Assembly (NCBI GenBank): GCA_023398165.1
Contig: JAEWSQ010000028.1
Span: forward strand, 42,321 to 106,320
Source of the DNA: Spirochaetota bacterium
GTDB lineage: Bacteria > Spirochaetota > Spirochaetia > Treponematales > Treponemataceae
DNA length: 64,000 nucleotides
Reading direction: 5' to 3'
Every line of letters starts with the position of its first letter. Within the stretch, counting starts at the first letter, position 1. The notes beneath the pieces were generated by a model. That model did no database searches, had not been told where the DNA came from, and was given only the letters and a program-made list of their open reading frames with translations. Shown here piece by piece: positions 25,365 through 33,729 of this stretch. A program made the translations under genes and the position numbers.

Positions 25365-26228
25365 ATGCGCAAAAAGCTTAAAAAAATCTATCTTGAAATA
25401 ACGAACGTGTGTAATCTCAAGTGCGCCTTCTGTTCACCAACAAACCGGCCTCCTCTTTTTTTAAGCCGTGAAGAATTCTGCGTAATACTCGAAAAAATTG
25501 AGGGGCAATCTGATGTTCTCTATCTTCATGTCATGGGAGAACCGCTTCTGCATCCGCAGCTCGGCGAGTTTATCACGCTCGCTTCCGGTAAGGGTTTTGC
25601 GGTGTATCTCACTACAAACGGTACGCTTTTACAAGATAAAGAACAGGAGCTCATAGAGTCAAGCGGTTTGGAGCGTATGCATATATCGCTTCAAAGTCTT
25701 GAACAGTTTCCCCTCGAAGAACAGCGGCCCCGCCTGGAAAAACTTATTGCAAGTGCACAAAAACTTGTGTCGTATAATAAAAATCTTCTTGTAAACCTGC
25801 GCCTTTGGACAGGCGATCAGGAAGAGTTTACTTCGCGCATGGGGTCGTATCTGGAAGAAATTTTCGGCATGAGTGAAGGCGAGGTGATGCAAAAACTATT
25901 GCCCTCAAAGGGCATCTTTTTAGCTCCCGGCATCGCCCTGCATCTGGCACAGTCTTTTGACTGGCCCGATATTTCAGGGCCTTCTTTCGGAGAAAAAGGT
26001 TTCTGCATGGGGCTGCGTGATCAGGCGGCAATTCTGTGTGACGGTACTGTCGTTCCCTGCTGCCTCGACAAAGATGCTGATATTGCCCTTGGAAATATTT
26101 TGAGCTCATCGAGCTGGGAGGAAATTATGACCTCTCCGCGCGTGCGGAATTTGTATGAGGGGTTTTCTCAGCGGAAGGTTGTCGAAGAGCTTTGCAGACA
26201 CTGCTCGTACAGGAAACGGTTCGGGTGA
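25365..26228 (+). CDS. Radical SAM/SPASM-type protein
   Basis: A 287-residue iron-sulfur enzyme. Cys16, Cys20 and Cys23 (CNLKCAFC) bind the S-adenosylmethionine cluster; GEPLLHP and TTNGTLL are the next core motifs. The C-terminal half has further cysteines (GFCMGL, LCDGTVVPCCLDKD, LCRHC) in the arrangement of a SPASM auxiliary-cluster domain. Members modify peptides, RNA or anaerobic sulfatases; the substrate is unknown here. It starts 30 nt after the AraC gene. The -35/-10 elements TTGACT and TATAAT are spaced badly (20 nt), so it may be read from the AraC promoter. Confidence 0.85.
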   Translation: MRKKLKKIYLEITNVCNLKCAFCSPTNRPPLFLSREEFCVILEKIEGQSDVLYLHVMGEPLLHPQLGEFITLASGKGFAVYLTTNGTLLQDKEQELIESSGLERMHISLQSLEQFPLEEQRPRLEKLIASAQKLVSYNKNLLVNLRLWTGDQEEFTSRMGSYLEEIFGMSEGEVMQKLLPSKGIFLAPGIALHLAQSFDWPDISGPSFGEKGFCMGLRDQAAILCDGTVVPCCLDKDADIALGNILSSSSWEEIMTSPRVRNLYEGFSQRKVVEELCRHCSYRKRFG

Positions 26229-26245
26229 GCAGGGGGGGGGCGGGC

Positions 26246-27211
26246 TTATCCTGCTCGGTAAATATTTTCATTATGCCACGAGAGGAGTGCTTTGTCCGGA
26301 TGGCATTCAGTTTTATCCGGCAGAATCTGAAGTTTTTTTCCATGCATTGCATAATAGATTTTACCGTTGTTGTATTCCTCTTTTAGGGAACGGCTTACCT
26401 CAAGAGTATAATCAGTGGTTATTGTGATATATCCGGAATCATATAATTTATGAAAATCTGATCTGAGCAGAATTCCGTTTGAAACTGAGTGAGGCCCGTT
26501 TTCACTGAAAGGTTTTATATGTGCAGCTTCAAGAACAGGAAGGGTATGTTCTCCGGTAATTGCACATTGGCGGTTGTAGGCATCAGTAACAATGACCCGG
26601 AAGGCGCCTTGACCGAGGCGGACGCGGGAAAGAACCTGTTCTCTATAACGAGGTGTATCACCAAACTTCCCGTTAGACAAAAATGCGCTTTTATCAAGTA
26701 AAGCTTGTTCATAGAATTTATATTTTTCAAGGCGCTGTTCGACTGCATTCCAAAGCCTTGCGCCATGTATGTCATCGGTACTATAAGTCTTACCCTGAAC
26801 AATACTGGCACCCCAGTCCTCCGGTACAGGTATCCAATCCTCTTTTGAAAAGAAAACAGGATTTGTCAATATTATGCAGCCGATTACAGGATTTGCTTCG
26901 GCAGGTTTATTATTTTTTTTTCTGTAGGTAAGAATTTTATCGCGAAAATCAGTAAATGATCCACATCCGTTTCTCTCTAAGAAGGCATCCCATGCAATCT
27001 GGATAGGCTGAAAAGTATGAGCTGAAAAAAACCCAACGCCTCCAATAGCATTATAAGGGGATTTAAGTTTGAAAAGAAAGGGAGCCCCGGGTTCAATAGC
27101 TCTAAATTGTTGAAGATTCCCGCTCGGCTGCCAAAAGTTGATATCCTCATTATGCCGGCTGCTGAGAAATGTATACCATTGTGTATCGGTAACTCCTGCA
27201 AATAATTTCAT
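26246..27211 (-). CDS. HNH endonuclease with N-terminal sensor-like domain
   Basis: A 321-residue putative restriction-type nuclease. The C-terminal HNH motif is CAITGEHTLPVLEAAHIKPF, SNGILLRSDFHKLYD (conserved His pairs and Asp), of the HNH_2 class. The first 170 residues form a separate domain (WYTFLSSR, PGAPFLFKLK, IGGVGFF) that resembles EVE/PUA-like modified-base readers; this is inferred. It may act as a stand-alone type IV-like restriction factor. TATACT ends 9 nt before its ATG and no Shine-Dalgarno is seen. Its 3' end faces the radical SAM gene 18 nt away. Confidence 0.78.
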   Translation of the reverse strand: MKLFAGVTDTQWYTFLSSRHNEDINFWQPSGNLQQFRAIEPGAPFLFKLKSPYNAIGGVGFFSAHTFQPIQIAWDAFLERNGCGSFTDFRDKILTYRKKNNKPAEANPVIGCIILTNPVFFSKEDWIPVPEDWGASIVQGKTYSTDDIHGARLWNAVEQRLEKYKFYEQALLDKSAFLSNGKFGDTPRYREQVLSRVRLGQGAFRVIVTDAYNRQCAITGEHTLPVLEAAHIKPFSENGPHSVSNGILLRSDFHKLYDSGYITITTDYTLEVSRSLKEEYNNGKIYYAMHGKKLQILPDKTECHPDKALLSWHNENIYRAG

Positions 27212-27248
27212 ACCATGTTCAGTATAGCATAGATAAGAAAAGTACTGT

Positions 27249-27350
27249 GAAAAAAAAGTACTCCCCTGTGCGTCTCGCAGCGGGATGAATAGAAATCCTC
27301 AGACAATAATACCAAACTGCGCTTAGCGCGGAAGCACTTTTCGCCCAAAA
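27249..27350 (-). repeat. Hairpin repeat, copy 1
   Basis: About 100 nt with imperfect complementary ends (GTGAAAAAAAAGTACTCC against AGCACTTTTCGC). Its core, from CGCAGCGGGATGAATAG to ACCAAACTGC, is nearly identical to copy 2 downstream. The pair lies between the HNH nuclease and the metal operon. Confidence 0.7.
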
Positions 27351-27360
27351 AACGCATTGA

Positions 27361-27466
27361 TGTCGAAAAAAAAGTACTCCTCCGTGCGTCTTGCAGCGGG
27401 ATGAATAGAAATCCTCAGACAATAATACCAAACTGCACTTAGCACGGGAGTATTTTTTTTCGACAG
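27361..27466 (-). repeat. Hairpin repeat, copy 2
   Basis: The second copy has long, almost perfect complementary ends: TGTCGAAAAAAAAGTACTCC pairs with GGGAGTATTTTTTTTCGACA over 20 nt save one bulge. The whole can fold into one long stem and would carry a T-run at either end. It lies just after the HMA gene and could double as its terminator. Confidence 0.75.
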
Positions 27467-27467
27467 C

Positions 27468-27686
27468 TTATGTATTTTTCACTTCATAGCCCATTTTCTC
27501 TATCGCTTTCACAAAGTCATCTATCGATGCCTTTCCCTCGTCATAGTCAAACTTAACCTTGCTTGCATTAAAAAGCACCTTTACACTTTCCTTGTCCGCC
27601 CCGGCCGTTGCCTTAACGGCATTCTCAATTTTTTGAGCGCAGGAAGGGCATGTTAATGTTTCCAGTTGGATACTTGCTTTTTTCAT
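27468..27686 (-). CDS. HMA-domain heavy-metal chaperone
   Basis: A 72-residue beta-alpha-beta-beta-alpha-beta metal chaperone of the CopZ/Atx1 class. The metal site is TCPSCAQK with Cys13 and Cys16 in a CxxC spacing. It lies 10 nt behind the P1B ATPase gene, whose product lacks its own N-terminal metal domain. It probably hands metal to that pump. Whether the metal is copper or another soft metal is not fixed by sequence. Confidence 0.85.
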   Translation of the reverse strand: MKKASIQLETLTCPSCAQKIENAVKATAGADKESVKVLFNASKVKFDYDEGKASIDDFVKAIEKMGYEVKNT

Positions 27687-27696
27687 CGTTGACTCC

Positions 27697-29556
27697 TTAT
27701 GTATTCCGTAATTTGAAACGCAGTAAACGCATTCCGTTAATTATTACAACCAATATGCTTGCCTCATGAACAAGCATACCTATAGACATGTTCATCCGCT
27801 CGCTGAAAAAAACACCAGCAAGCAGTACAAACACAACTCCGACTGCAATAATAATATTCTGCTTCATGTTTCTGTCAATTGCTTTTGCCAACCCCAGCGC
27901 ATGGCTCAGTTTTGAAAAGTCCGAGTTCATCAGTACGACATTGGATGTCTCTATTGCAGCGTCGGTCCCGTTTCCCATCGCTATACCGATATCTGCAAGC
28001 GCGAGGGACGGGCTGTCGTTTACTCCGTCGCCGATAAAGGCGGTAATACGGCCTTGTGCCGTAAGCTTTTTAATAAAGGCCGCCTTATCCTCGGGGAGCA
28101 TGTGCCCGTGAGCTTCGCTCAGACCAAGTTCATCTGCAACAAGATCCACAGTACCCTGATTATCGCCCGATAATACAATGAGGTTTTTCACTCCCATTTT
28201 TTTAAGACGGGCAAGCTCTTCTTTAACGCCCTTTCTAATCTGATCCCGTATAGCAAGTAGTACTTTTAACTCCCCGTCAACTGCAGTGAGGACAAGAGAG
28301 TTCCCCTGTTTTTGAAGCCTTTCAATATCAGAGCGCTGTGCATCACTAAGACTGATATGTTCTCTTTCTAATAATGATGCGTTCCCGACAATAACTTTTT
28401 TCCCGTTCACAAGCGAAATAATTCCGCCGCCCTTCACTGTATCAGTTTTATCAACCGGATACATTCTGATATCCCCGAGAAAATCAACAACTGCCTTTGC
28501 AAGGGGATGGCTTGATTCTTTTTCCACGCTTGCAAGAAGTGATTGTACCTCGTCAATTGCTGCTTCGTCATACACGATCTGCTCTGCGACACGAGGTGTC
28601 CCTGCTGTAAGGGTTCCTGTTTTATCAAAGACAATCGTATCAGCCTTACTGAAGTCCCCAATCACCTCGCTGCCTTTAAAAAGAACGCCGTGCCGTGCGC
28701 CGTTACCGATGCCTGCAACATTCGACACAGGCACTCCTATGACTAATGCTCCGGGGCATCCTAAAACGAGGATCGTAATGGCAAGTTCAATGTCCCGGGA
28801 AAATATCCACACTATGAGCGCAAACAAAAGGACTGCGGGAGTATAATATTTTGCAAAGCGGTCAATGAACTTTTCAGCAGCAGACTTTGAATCCTGTGCT
28901 TCTTCTACAAGTTCAATAATTTTACCAAAGGTTGTATCTTCTCCCACGCGCTCGGCAATAATTTGCAGTGTCCCGTTTTCCAAAATGGTTCCTGCAAACA
29001 CGCTTTTCCCTTTTTCTTTTTCTGAAGGTACCGATTCTCCTGTTATGCTTGCCTCGTTTATGTATCCTTCTCCGCTTAAGACTGTACCGTCGACCGGAAC
29101 CTTGGCTCCGGTTTTAACAAGAAGAATATCGCCAGGACTTACTTCGTCTACGTCCACTTCTGTAAATTCCCCGTTATCCATCTGTTTTAAAGCGGTAAGG
29201 GGCGCCATTTCTGTGAGCTCTTTAATTGCAGATCTCGTCTTATTTAAGGTGCGCATTTCCAGATACGAGCCGAATAAAAAGAGAAAGGTTACTATTGCAG
29301 ATTCTTCAAAGTTTTGTATAAAAAAAGCCGCCGTAACCGCAATGGTGACAAGAAGGTCTATGCTTATAACCTTAACCCTCAATGCCTGAAACGCCTGTAT
29401 GGCAATCGGGGCAAGTCCCAGCACAGAGGCTGTTCCCAAAGTCCAAAGCATAACCGTTTCGTTATGAAAAACAAGTCCGCTTATAAAACCAGCTGATATT
29501 AGCACTGCACTTACAAGCATTATGTAATTTTTGTTTCGTAAAATAAATCGCTGCAT
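27697..29556 (-). CDS. P1B-type heavy-metal translocating ATPase with a CPG motif
   Basis: A 619-residue metal pump with no N-terminal HMA domain. All P-type motifs are present: TGES (172-175), the membrane metal site GCPGALVIG (CPG at 267-269), phosphorylation Asp311 in DKTGT, SSHPLAKA and GDGVNDSPSLA. The usual CPC of copper and cadmium/zinc pumps is replaced by CPG, and the last helix pair has MLVHEASILVVIINGMRLL. CPG pumps form a less studied branch, common in anaerobes. Operon: small conserved protein, this pump, HMA chaperone. Confidence 0.88.
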   Translation of the reverse strand: MQRFILRNKNYIMLVSAVLISAGFISGLVFHNETVMLWTLGTASVLGLAPIAIQAFQALRVKVISIDLLVTIAVTAAFFIQNFEESAIVTFLFLFGSYLEMRTLNKTRSAIKELTEMAPLTALKQMDNGEFTEVDVDEVSPGDILLVKTGAKVPVDGTVLSGEGYINEASITGESVPSEKEKGKSVFAGTILENGTLQIIAERVGEDTTFGKIIELVEEAQDSKSAAEKFIDRFAKYYTPAVLLFALIVWIFSRDIELAITILVLGCPGALVIGVPVSNVAGIGNGARHGVLFKGSEVIGDFSKADTIVFDKTGTLTAGTPRVAEQIVYDEAAIDEVQSLLASVEKESSHPLAKAVVDFLGDIRMYPVDKTDTVKGGGIISLVNGKKVIVGNASLLEREHISLSDAQRSDIERLQKQGNSLVLTAVDGELKVLLAIRDQIRKGVKEELARLKKMGVKNLIVLSGDNQGTVDLVADELGLSEAHGHMLPEDKAAFIKKLTAQGRITAFIGDGVNDSPSLALADIGIAMGNGTDAAIETSNVVLMNSDFSKLSHALGLAKAIDRNMKQNIIIAVGVVFVLLAGVFFSERMNMSIGMLVHEASILVVIINGMRLLRFKLRNT

Positions 29557-29573
29557 TCAAATGCCTCCCCGTA

Positions 29574-29876
29574 TCACTCAGAATAGGATGCGTCGAGAGC
29601 GGCCAGCATAGTATACACCGCTTCGTAGGTTTCACACACATCATTGGGAATACTGTAATTACCGGTAATTTTGCGCAGTTTTGCAAATTCCTCTGATAAT
29701 TCATGTTTGTCAGAAACCGGCTTCTGCATTTTTTTACGCAGGTCTTCATATAGAGACGCAACCTCATAAAATTCAGGATGAGTTTTTCCGTGAACCTTTG
29801 CAACAACAGGTACATACTGTTTTAAAAGCGGACCGTATTGTTTTACTGCCTCTGAAAATTCAATCTTATTCGTCAT
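29574..29876 (-). CDS. Small conserved protein upstream of the metal pump
   Basis: A 100-residue soluble, mostly helical protein. HGKTHPEFYEVASLYEDLRKKM and SIPNDVCETYEAVYTMLAALD look like hemerythrin-type or Ric/ScdA-type iron-sulfur repair proteins, with His and Glu residues that could bind iron; this is a weak match. I chose ATG 29876, because GGAGG lies 6 nt upstream; a longer frame to 30035 is unsupported. It lies 17 nt before the P1B ATPase and so probably belongs to the same metal response. Confidence 0.6.
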   Translation of the reverse strand: MTNKIEFSEAVKQYGPLLKQYVPVVAKVHGKTHPEFYEVASLYEDLRKKMQKPVSDKHELSEEFAKLRKITGNYSIPNDVCETYEAVYTMLAALDASYSE

Positions 29877-29942
29877 ATAGTCCTCCATGATTACACTGCC
29901 AGATTTTTCAACTATAAGATACTGTTTTTTCTTGGAAGTGTA

Positions 29943-29958
29943 TGTTGTATTTACAACA
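29943..29958. promoter_or_regulatory. Inverted repeat upstream of the metal operon
   Basis: TGTTGTA-TT-TACAACA is a perfect 16-bp dyad 67 nt upstream of the first gene of the metal operon. It has the size of a dimeric metal- or stress-sensor site. No regulator gene is adjacent. Confidence 0.45.
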
Positions 29959-30003
29959 GAGTTATTTTGGGGGGAGGCGAAAGAGGATGTTTTGACTTTT
30001 TTT

Positions 30004-30198
30004 CTACCCGAGAATCTCCTGCACACGTCCAACAAGGCCGGATTCGAGCCGTACTTTTATTCCGTGGGGATGATTGGCTGAGTTTGTAAGGATGTCCCGT
30101 ACTATTCCCTCTGTCCGCTTTCCTGTTCTCTGATTTTCTTTGAGCACGATTGACACTTTTAAACCCGCATGAACTGCGCTTCTATTTTTTCCGTCCAT
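30004..30198 (-). CDS. ywbE: YwbE-family protein
   Basis: A 64-residue protein matching the YwbE (DUF2196) family: NRSAVHAGLKVSIVLKENQRTGKRTEGIVRDILTNSANHPHGIKV and a closing VGRVQEIL. The fold is a small KOW-like beta barrel, which suggests RNA or ribosome binding; the function is unproven. It lies on the minus strand between the metal operon and the divergent MFS gene. Confidence 0.85.
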   Translation of the reverse strand: MDGKNRSAVHAGLKVSIVLKENQRTGKRTEGIVRDILTNSANHPHGIKVRLESGLVGRVQEILG

Positions 30199-30258
30199 GA
30201 TTGAACCTCAATTTTGTTAAATTTACTCTGCTGGGTATCATAACATTTTCAAGCAGGT

Positions 30259-30287
30259 TTGACACCTTATACTTTAACGGTTATCAT
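30259..30287 (+). promoter_or_regulatory. Consensus promoter of the MFS gene, leaderless layout
   Basis: TTGACA (30259-30264), a 17-nt spacer and TATCAT (30282-30287) precede the ATG at 30297 by 9 nt. This predicts a transcript that starts 2-4 nt from the ATG and rules out the longer frame from 30201. Confidence 0.65.
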
Positions 30288-30296
30288 TGCTTCATC

Positions 30297-31565
30297 ATGA
30301 AACAAAATGAACACTCATTAGTAAAAACCCTTGTCGGTCTGCGGGGAAATGCCCGCGCCTGCGTATATACAGAACCCATGTGGGGACTTTCCATGAGCCT
30401 GTGTCTGCCCTACGCATCGGTATACATGCTCTCCCTCGGCATCAAGGATGCAAACATCGGTCTTCTGACCACGGTTGGAATGCTGTCTCAAGTCTGTTTC
30501 GGACTCCTCGGCGGGGTTATCACAGACAAGCTCGGCAGGCGTAAAACCACCGCGATCTTCGACTTTCTTGCATGGTGTGTACCCTGCATTATCTGGATGT
30601 TTGCGCAGAACTTCTGGTTTTTCCTCGGGGCTCAGCTCGTAAACGGGATGTGGAAGGTTACTCAGAATTCCTGGGACTGCCTCCTTGTAGAAGACGTTGA
30701 AAAAGATAAGATAACGAAGGTTTACTCTCTCGTCATCATTGCGAGTCACCTTTCGGCTCTGTTTGCTCCGATCGCAAGTTTTCTCGTTGCCCGTTATTCG
30801 CTCGTCCCCGCGGTGAGAATCCTGTACCTGAATGCCTTCATAGTAATGACCGCCAAACTCATCATTTTGTACGCCGTCTCCCACGAGACGGAAACCGGTG
30901 TCATAAGGATGCGCGAGACAAAGGGTAAGAGCATCCCGTCTCTCATGGCAGGATACGGCGGCGTTATCCGCATAATCCTTAAATCGAAGGGAAGCATCTT
31001 TTCGCTTGTTATCGCCGCGCTCGTAGGAGCCGTAGGTATGGTCAACACAACATTCTGGCAGATTCTTGCGAACAGGAAGCTCCTCGTACCGGATGCAGTT
31101 CTTCCTTTCTTTCCTATGTTTCGCTCCATAATAGCGATGTTCTTTCTCTTTACGGTTATTCCTCGTGTTACCGCGACCATCCGCCTCAAGAAACCCCTGC
31201 TTTTAGGATTCGTTTCTTATTTTATCGGCCAGAGCATTCTGTCTCTCATTCCCGCGCCGGAGAACGCGCTTACAGTATCGGGTTATGCCTTACTTGGTCT
31301 TTCATTGATCTTTGACGGTTTCGGGGCAGGCATACTTGCGATGCTCGCCGAATCACTCGTCGCTTTATATGTTGATAAAAACGAGAGGGCGCGGGTAATG
31401 GCCGTCCAGCATATGATCATTATGCTAGCAACCGCTCCGTTCGGCTGGATCAGCGGCCTCCTCTCGAGCGTGTCGCGTACTCTGCCGTTTCTGCTGACGG
31501 GGATTCTCCTTTTCCTGGGCATTCTCGTAACTGTACGGTTCTATAAGACTGTTGAGGAGAAGTAG
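30297..31565 (+). CDS. MFS transporter
   Basis: A 422-residue major facilitator with about twelve membrane segments. The loop 2-3 signature GGVITDKLGRRKT is intact. The sequence has the two-fold layout of drug or sugar-phosphate exporters. The substrate is not known. The promoter decides the start (30297). Local base composition is GC-richer than that of neighbours, most visibly in the second half, and the next 440 nt are decayed DNA, so lateral origin is possible. It is divergent from ywbE. Confidence 0.85.
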   Translation: MKQNEHSLVKTLVGLRGNARACVYTEPMWGLSMSLCLPYASVYMLSLGIKDANIGLLTTVGMLSQVCFGLLGGVITDKLGRRKTTAIFDFLAWCVPCIIWMFAQNFWFFLGAQLVNGMWKVTQNSWDCLLVEDVEKDKITKVYSLVIIASHLSALFAPIASFLVARYSLVPAVRILYLNAFIVMTAKLIILYAVSHETETGVIRMRETKGKSIPSLMAGYGGVIRIILKSKGSIFSLVIAALVGAVGMVNTTFWQILANRKLLVPDAVLPFFPMFRSIIAMFFLFTVIPRVTATIRLKKPLLLGFVSYFIGQSILSLIPAPENALTVSGYALLGLSLIFDGFGAGILAMLAESLVALYVDKNERARVMAVQHMIIMLATAPFGWISGLLSSVSRTLPFLLTGILLFLGILVTVRFYKTVEEK

Positions 31566-31590
31566 GGAGGGGCGGGAGCGTACCAGATAA

Positions 31591-31815
31591 TATCGTTCTC
31601 GCTCCTTTATTTCTAGCATACCTTGCATAATAGGCTGCAGGGGTTACTGCTCCCGATGTTCCTATTGCCAGAAATAAATCGCAATCCTCTATTACTTTTT
31701 GGACTAAAATACTATTTTCAAATATTTTGTTGTAGGCTGCAAGTTTTAATTTTTCATATCCCTTAAGCCGTCATCAGCATTTTTCTTGCACTTTCTCTAA
31801 ATATTTTTTCTAACA
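31591..31815 (-). pseudogene. Remnant of a Sir2-family NAD-dependent protein
   Basis: On the minus strand one frame reads EKLKLAAYNKIFENS and then CDLFLAIGTSGAVTPAA, YYARYARNKGARTI. The GTS-x-x-V-x-PAA segment is the NAD-binding hallmark of Sir2 proteins. Upstream, ADDGLRDM lies in another frame, so at least one frameshift separates the halves. The gene breaks off against the stop of the MFS gene. The rest of the 440-nt gap (to 32008) is AT-rich with no supported gene. Confidence 0.6.
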
Positions 31816-32008
31816 TCTTCAGGGATGTATCGTTTTCTTTTTTTTTACTTTCTTGTAATATCTTTCATAAAGAGGTTTTCTTTTATTTTTTTTTCTTGGT
31901 TGCAAAACATTACCAGATTGAAACCTCTTTTCAACTCATCCATAACTTTTGATTATATCTCATTTTTCAGGTTACTTACTCGTAAAACAGAACATATAGG
32001 GAGAAAAC

Positions 32009-33580
32009 ATGAATAAAGCAAGGTACTTTTTGATCGGCAGTATCACCGTGAGTTGTCTTGTTGTATTTTTGTCTTGTGTTTCAGCACCGGAGCGGCTTTT
32101 CGATCAAGGTGCCGAGGTAATGCGCAAGGCGAATACTGCCGAAAGCGATGAGGCATGGATCGATTTCAGACCGCGCCTCGAAAAGGCAAAGCAAAAGCCA
32201 GACACTGCGTTCGTAGCGGTAGAGCTTATCAACGACTGGGCATCTTTCTATCTCAGGCGGGGCGAGTACACAAAGGCACTACCCCTCCTTGATGAGGCCG
32301 ACGCAGTTAGCCTCACGGCAGACTATAATACCCGGTATCATCGTAAAACGACAATCCTTCGGGCTATTGCAGTCTTCCTTGGAGGAAACCCCGATGCAGC
32401 TCTTGAGACACTGGAGAAAGCCCGTGCGATGCGGAACCCAAAGTATGACGATGATCTTGATCCCAATCTCGGGTATGCCGAGGTTTGGATGCTGCAAAGT
32501 CTCGGGCGCTATCGGGACGCGACAGAAGCAGGTCGGCCATATATAACCGGTGAGCATGCCCCACATCTGGATCTGATCCGCTCGGTACTTGCCTGGAATG
32601 CCATCCATACGGGAAATCCGGAGGAGGCTCTGCGATTCAACAAGACCGATGACTGGACCGAGCCCCATCGGAAACTGATTGCATATATTGCTCAACTTCA
32701 AGTTACCGGACCTGAAGGCTCCGAGTGGCAGGCGAAAGCCTGGCTTGAATACGGGTTCCCTAAAACACGCAGGGACTGGCTCATTCGTGAAGACTACATC
32801 GCCTTTCCGATCGATGATCCCGAGGCTTTTTTTCGCGCCGACGCTGATGAGGGCTTGCTCATGGCACAAGCGTGCTATGCGATTGCCCTCGGTCCGAACA
32901 ACCGGAAAAAAAACGGGAGTGCACTTGATTACGTACTGCCTGTTTCTTATGAGGAAGCGCTTGCCGCCGGAAATCCATATGCGATAGACATTGTCTGGGC
33001 CGAGGCGATCATGGTGGAACGACATTCAAGGGCTTTTAACGATGAAAAAATGGCGTCATATCAGAAGGCGGAATCACTGGGAACGCCGCTCCTCCCATGG
33101 GGCATGGCGGCGTATGCCTCCTGGCTGTTCTTTGACCGGTTCGATCACGTTCGTGCTGAGGAAATCTGCGCACTTGGCTTAACGCTTTACCCGGAAAACA
33201 GTGTGCCCTTCAGCCTGATCCTTGCGCAAAAGGCATGGAGAGATGGTGAATTCAAACGTTGTGTGGACGTGCTCCCGAATATCGGTGATAAGCCCATGAC
33301 ATCGCTTGATCGAGATCGGGTTCTGCTAGGTTTTGCTGTATACATCGCTATTTCGGCTCCCGAAAAGCTGCTGGAAACCAGGGACGCTTGGGCGGAGTTT
33401 TTCCCTGAAAGCGCAGCATTACCCTATTATGACGCGTTATTCCTCTTCCTGAAACAAGGAACGAATTCTTTCATCCGCATGCAAGAGGAAAATAGAAGAG
33501 AATGGTTTAACTCGAGCGGCGGAAACCCCAGGGAGGCACTCCTTTTTGAATGGCTCAATGTGTTCATGGGAAAAAAATAG
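32009..33580 (+). CDS. TPR-type lipoprotein
   Basis: A 523-residue lipoprotein. The signal ends in FLSC (Cys23). The mature protein consists of helical pairs of the TPR/SEL1 type (WASFYLRRGEYTKALPLLDEA, AVFLGGNPDAALETLEKA, WMLQSLGRYRDATEAG). It probably is a scaffold in the periplasm or on the outer membrane; no partner can be named. GGGAG lies 7 nt before the ATG. Codon use is visibly GC-richer than in most neighbours, which, with its place between a gene remnant and a dead insertion sequence, suggests acquisition. Confidence 0.75.
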   Translation: MNKARYFLIGSITVSCLVVFLSCVSAPERLFDQGAEVMRKANTAESDEAWIDFRPRLEKAKQKPDTAFVAVELINDWASFYLRRGEYTKALPLLDEADAVSLTADYNTRYHRKTTILRAIAVFLGGNPDAALETLEKARAMRNPKYDDDLDPNLGYAEVWMLQSLGRYRDATEAGRPYITGEHAPHLDLIRSVLAWNAIHTGNPEEALRFNKTDDWTEPHRKLIAYIAQLQVTGPEGSEWQAKAWLEYGFPKTRRDWLIREDYIAFPIDDPEAFFRADADEGLLMAQACYAIALGPNNRKKNGSALDYVLPVSYEEALAAGNPYAIDIVWAEAIMVERHSRAFNDEKMASYQKAESLGTPLLPWGMAAYASWLFFDRFDHVRAEEICALGLTLYPENSVPFSLILAQKAWRDGEFKRCVDVLPNIGDKPMTSLDRDRVLLGFAVYIAISAPEKLLETRDAWAEFFPESAALPYYDALFLFLKQGTNSFIRMQEENRREWFNSSGGNPREALLFEWLNVFMGKK

Positions 33581-33599
33581 AAGGGTGGGAATGTTAGCA

Positions 33600-33720
33600 A
33601 AAGCATATGAATAGTTCTAGCGGCTTTCACCGCTACGTTAAAGCTGCCGGTACCCGCCGGGGAGGAATTCTCCCTCCCCGAATTTGTAACTGAATATTCA
33701 GGTGAGTTTACTCTTTGAAA
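33600..33720. other. Intergenic hairpins before the insertion sequence
   Basis: Two short inverted repeats lie after the TPR gene: TAGCGG/CCGCTA near 33620 and GGGGAGG/CCCTCCCC near 33660-33680. The second may act as a transcription end of the TPR gene. No gene is supported in this gap. Confidence 0.4.
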
Positions 33721-33729
33721 TCATTAGTT

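Noticed and set aside
27249..27466. CRISPR array from the two adjacent repeats
   Set aside because: Only two copies, each about 100 nt long, no spacers of constant size and no cas genes in the window.
30201..30296. Longer start for the MFS gene
   Set aside because: The consensus promoter at 30259-30287 lies inside this extension, and the extra residues lack similarity to MFS N-termini.
31825..32016. 63-codon ORF between the MFS gene and the TPR lipoprotein
   Set aside because: It is a run of Phe, Ser and Ile codons in AT-rich DNA with no ribosome binding site, and overlaps the start of the lipoprotein.
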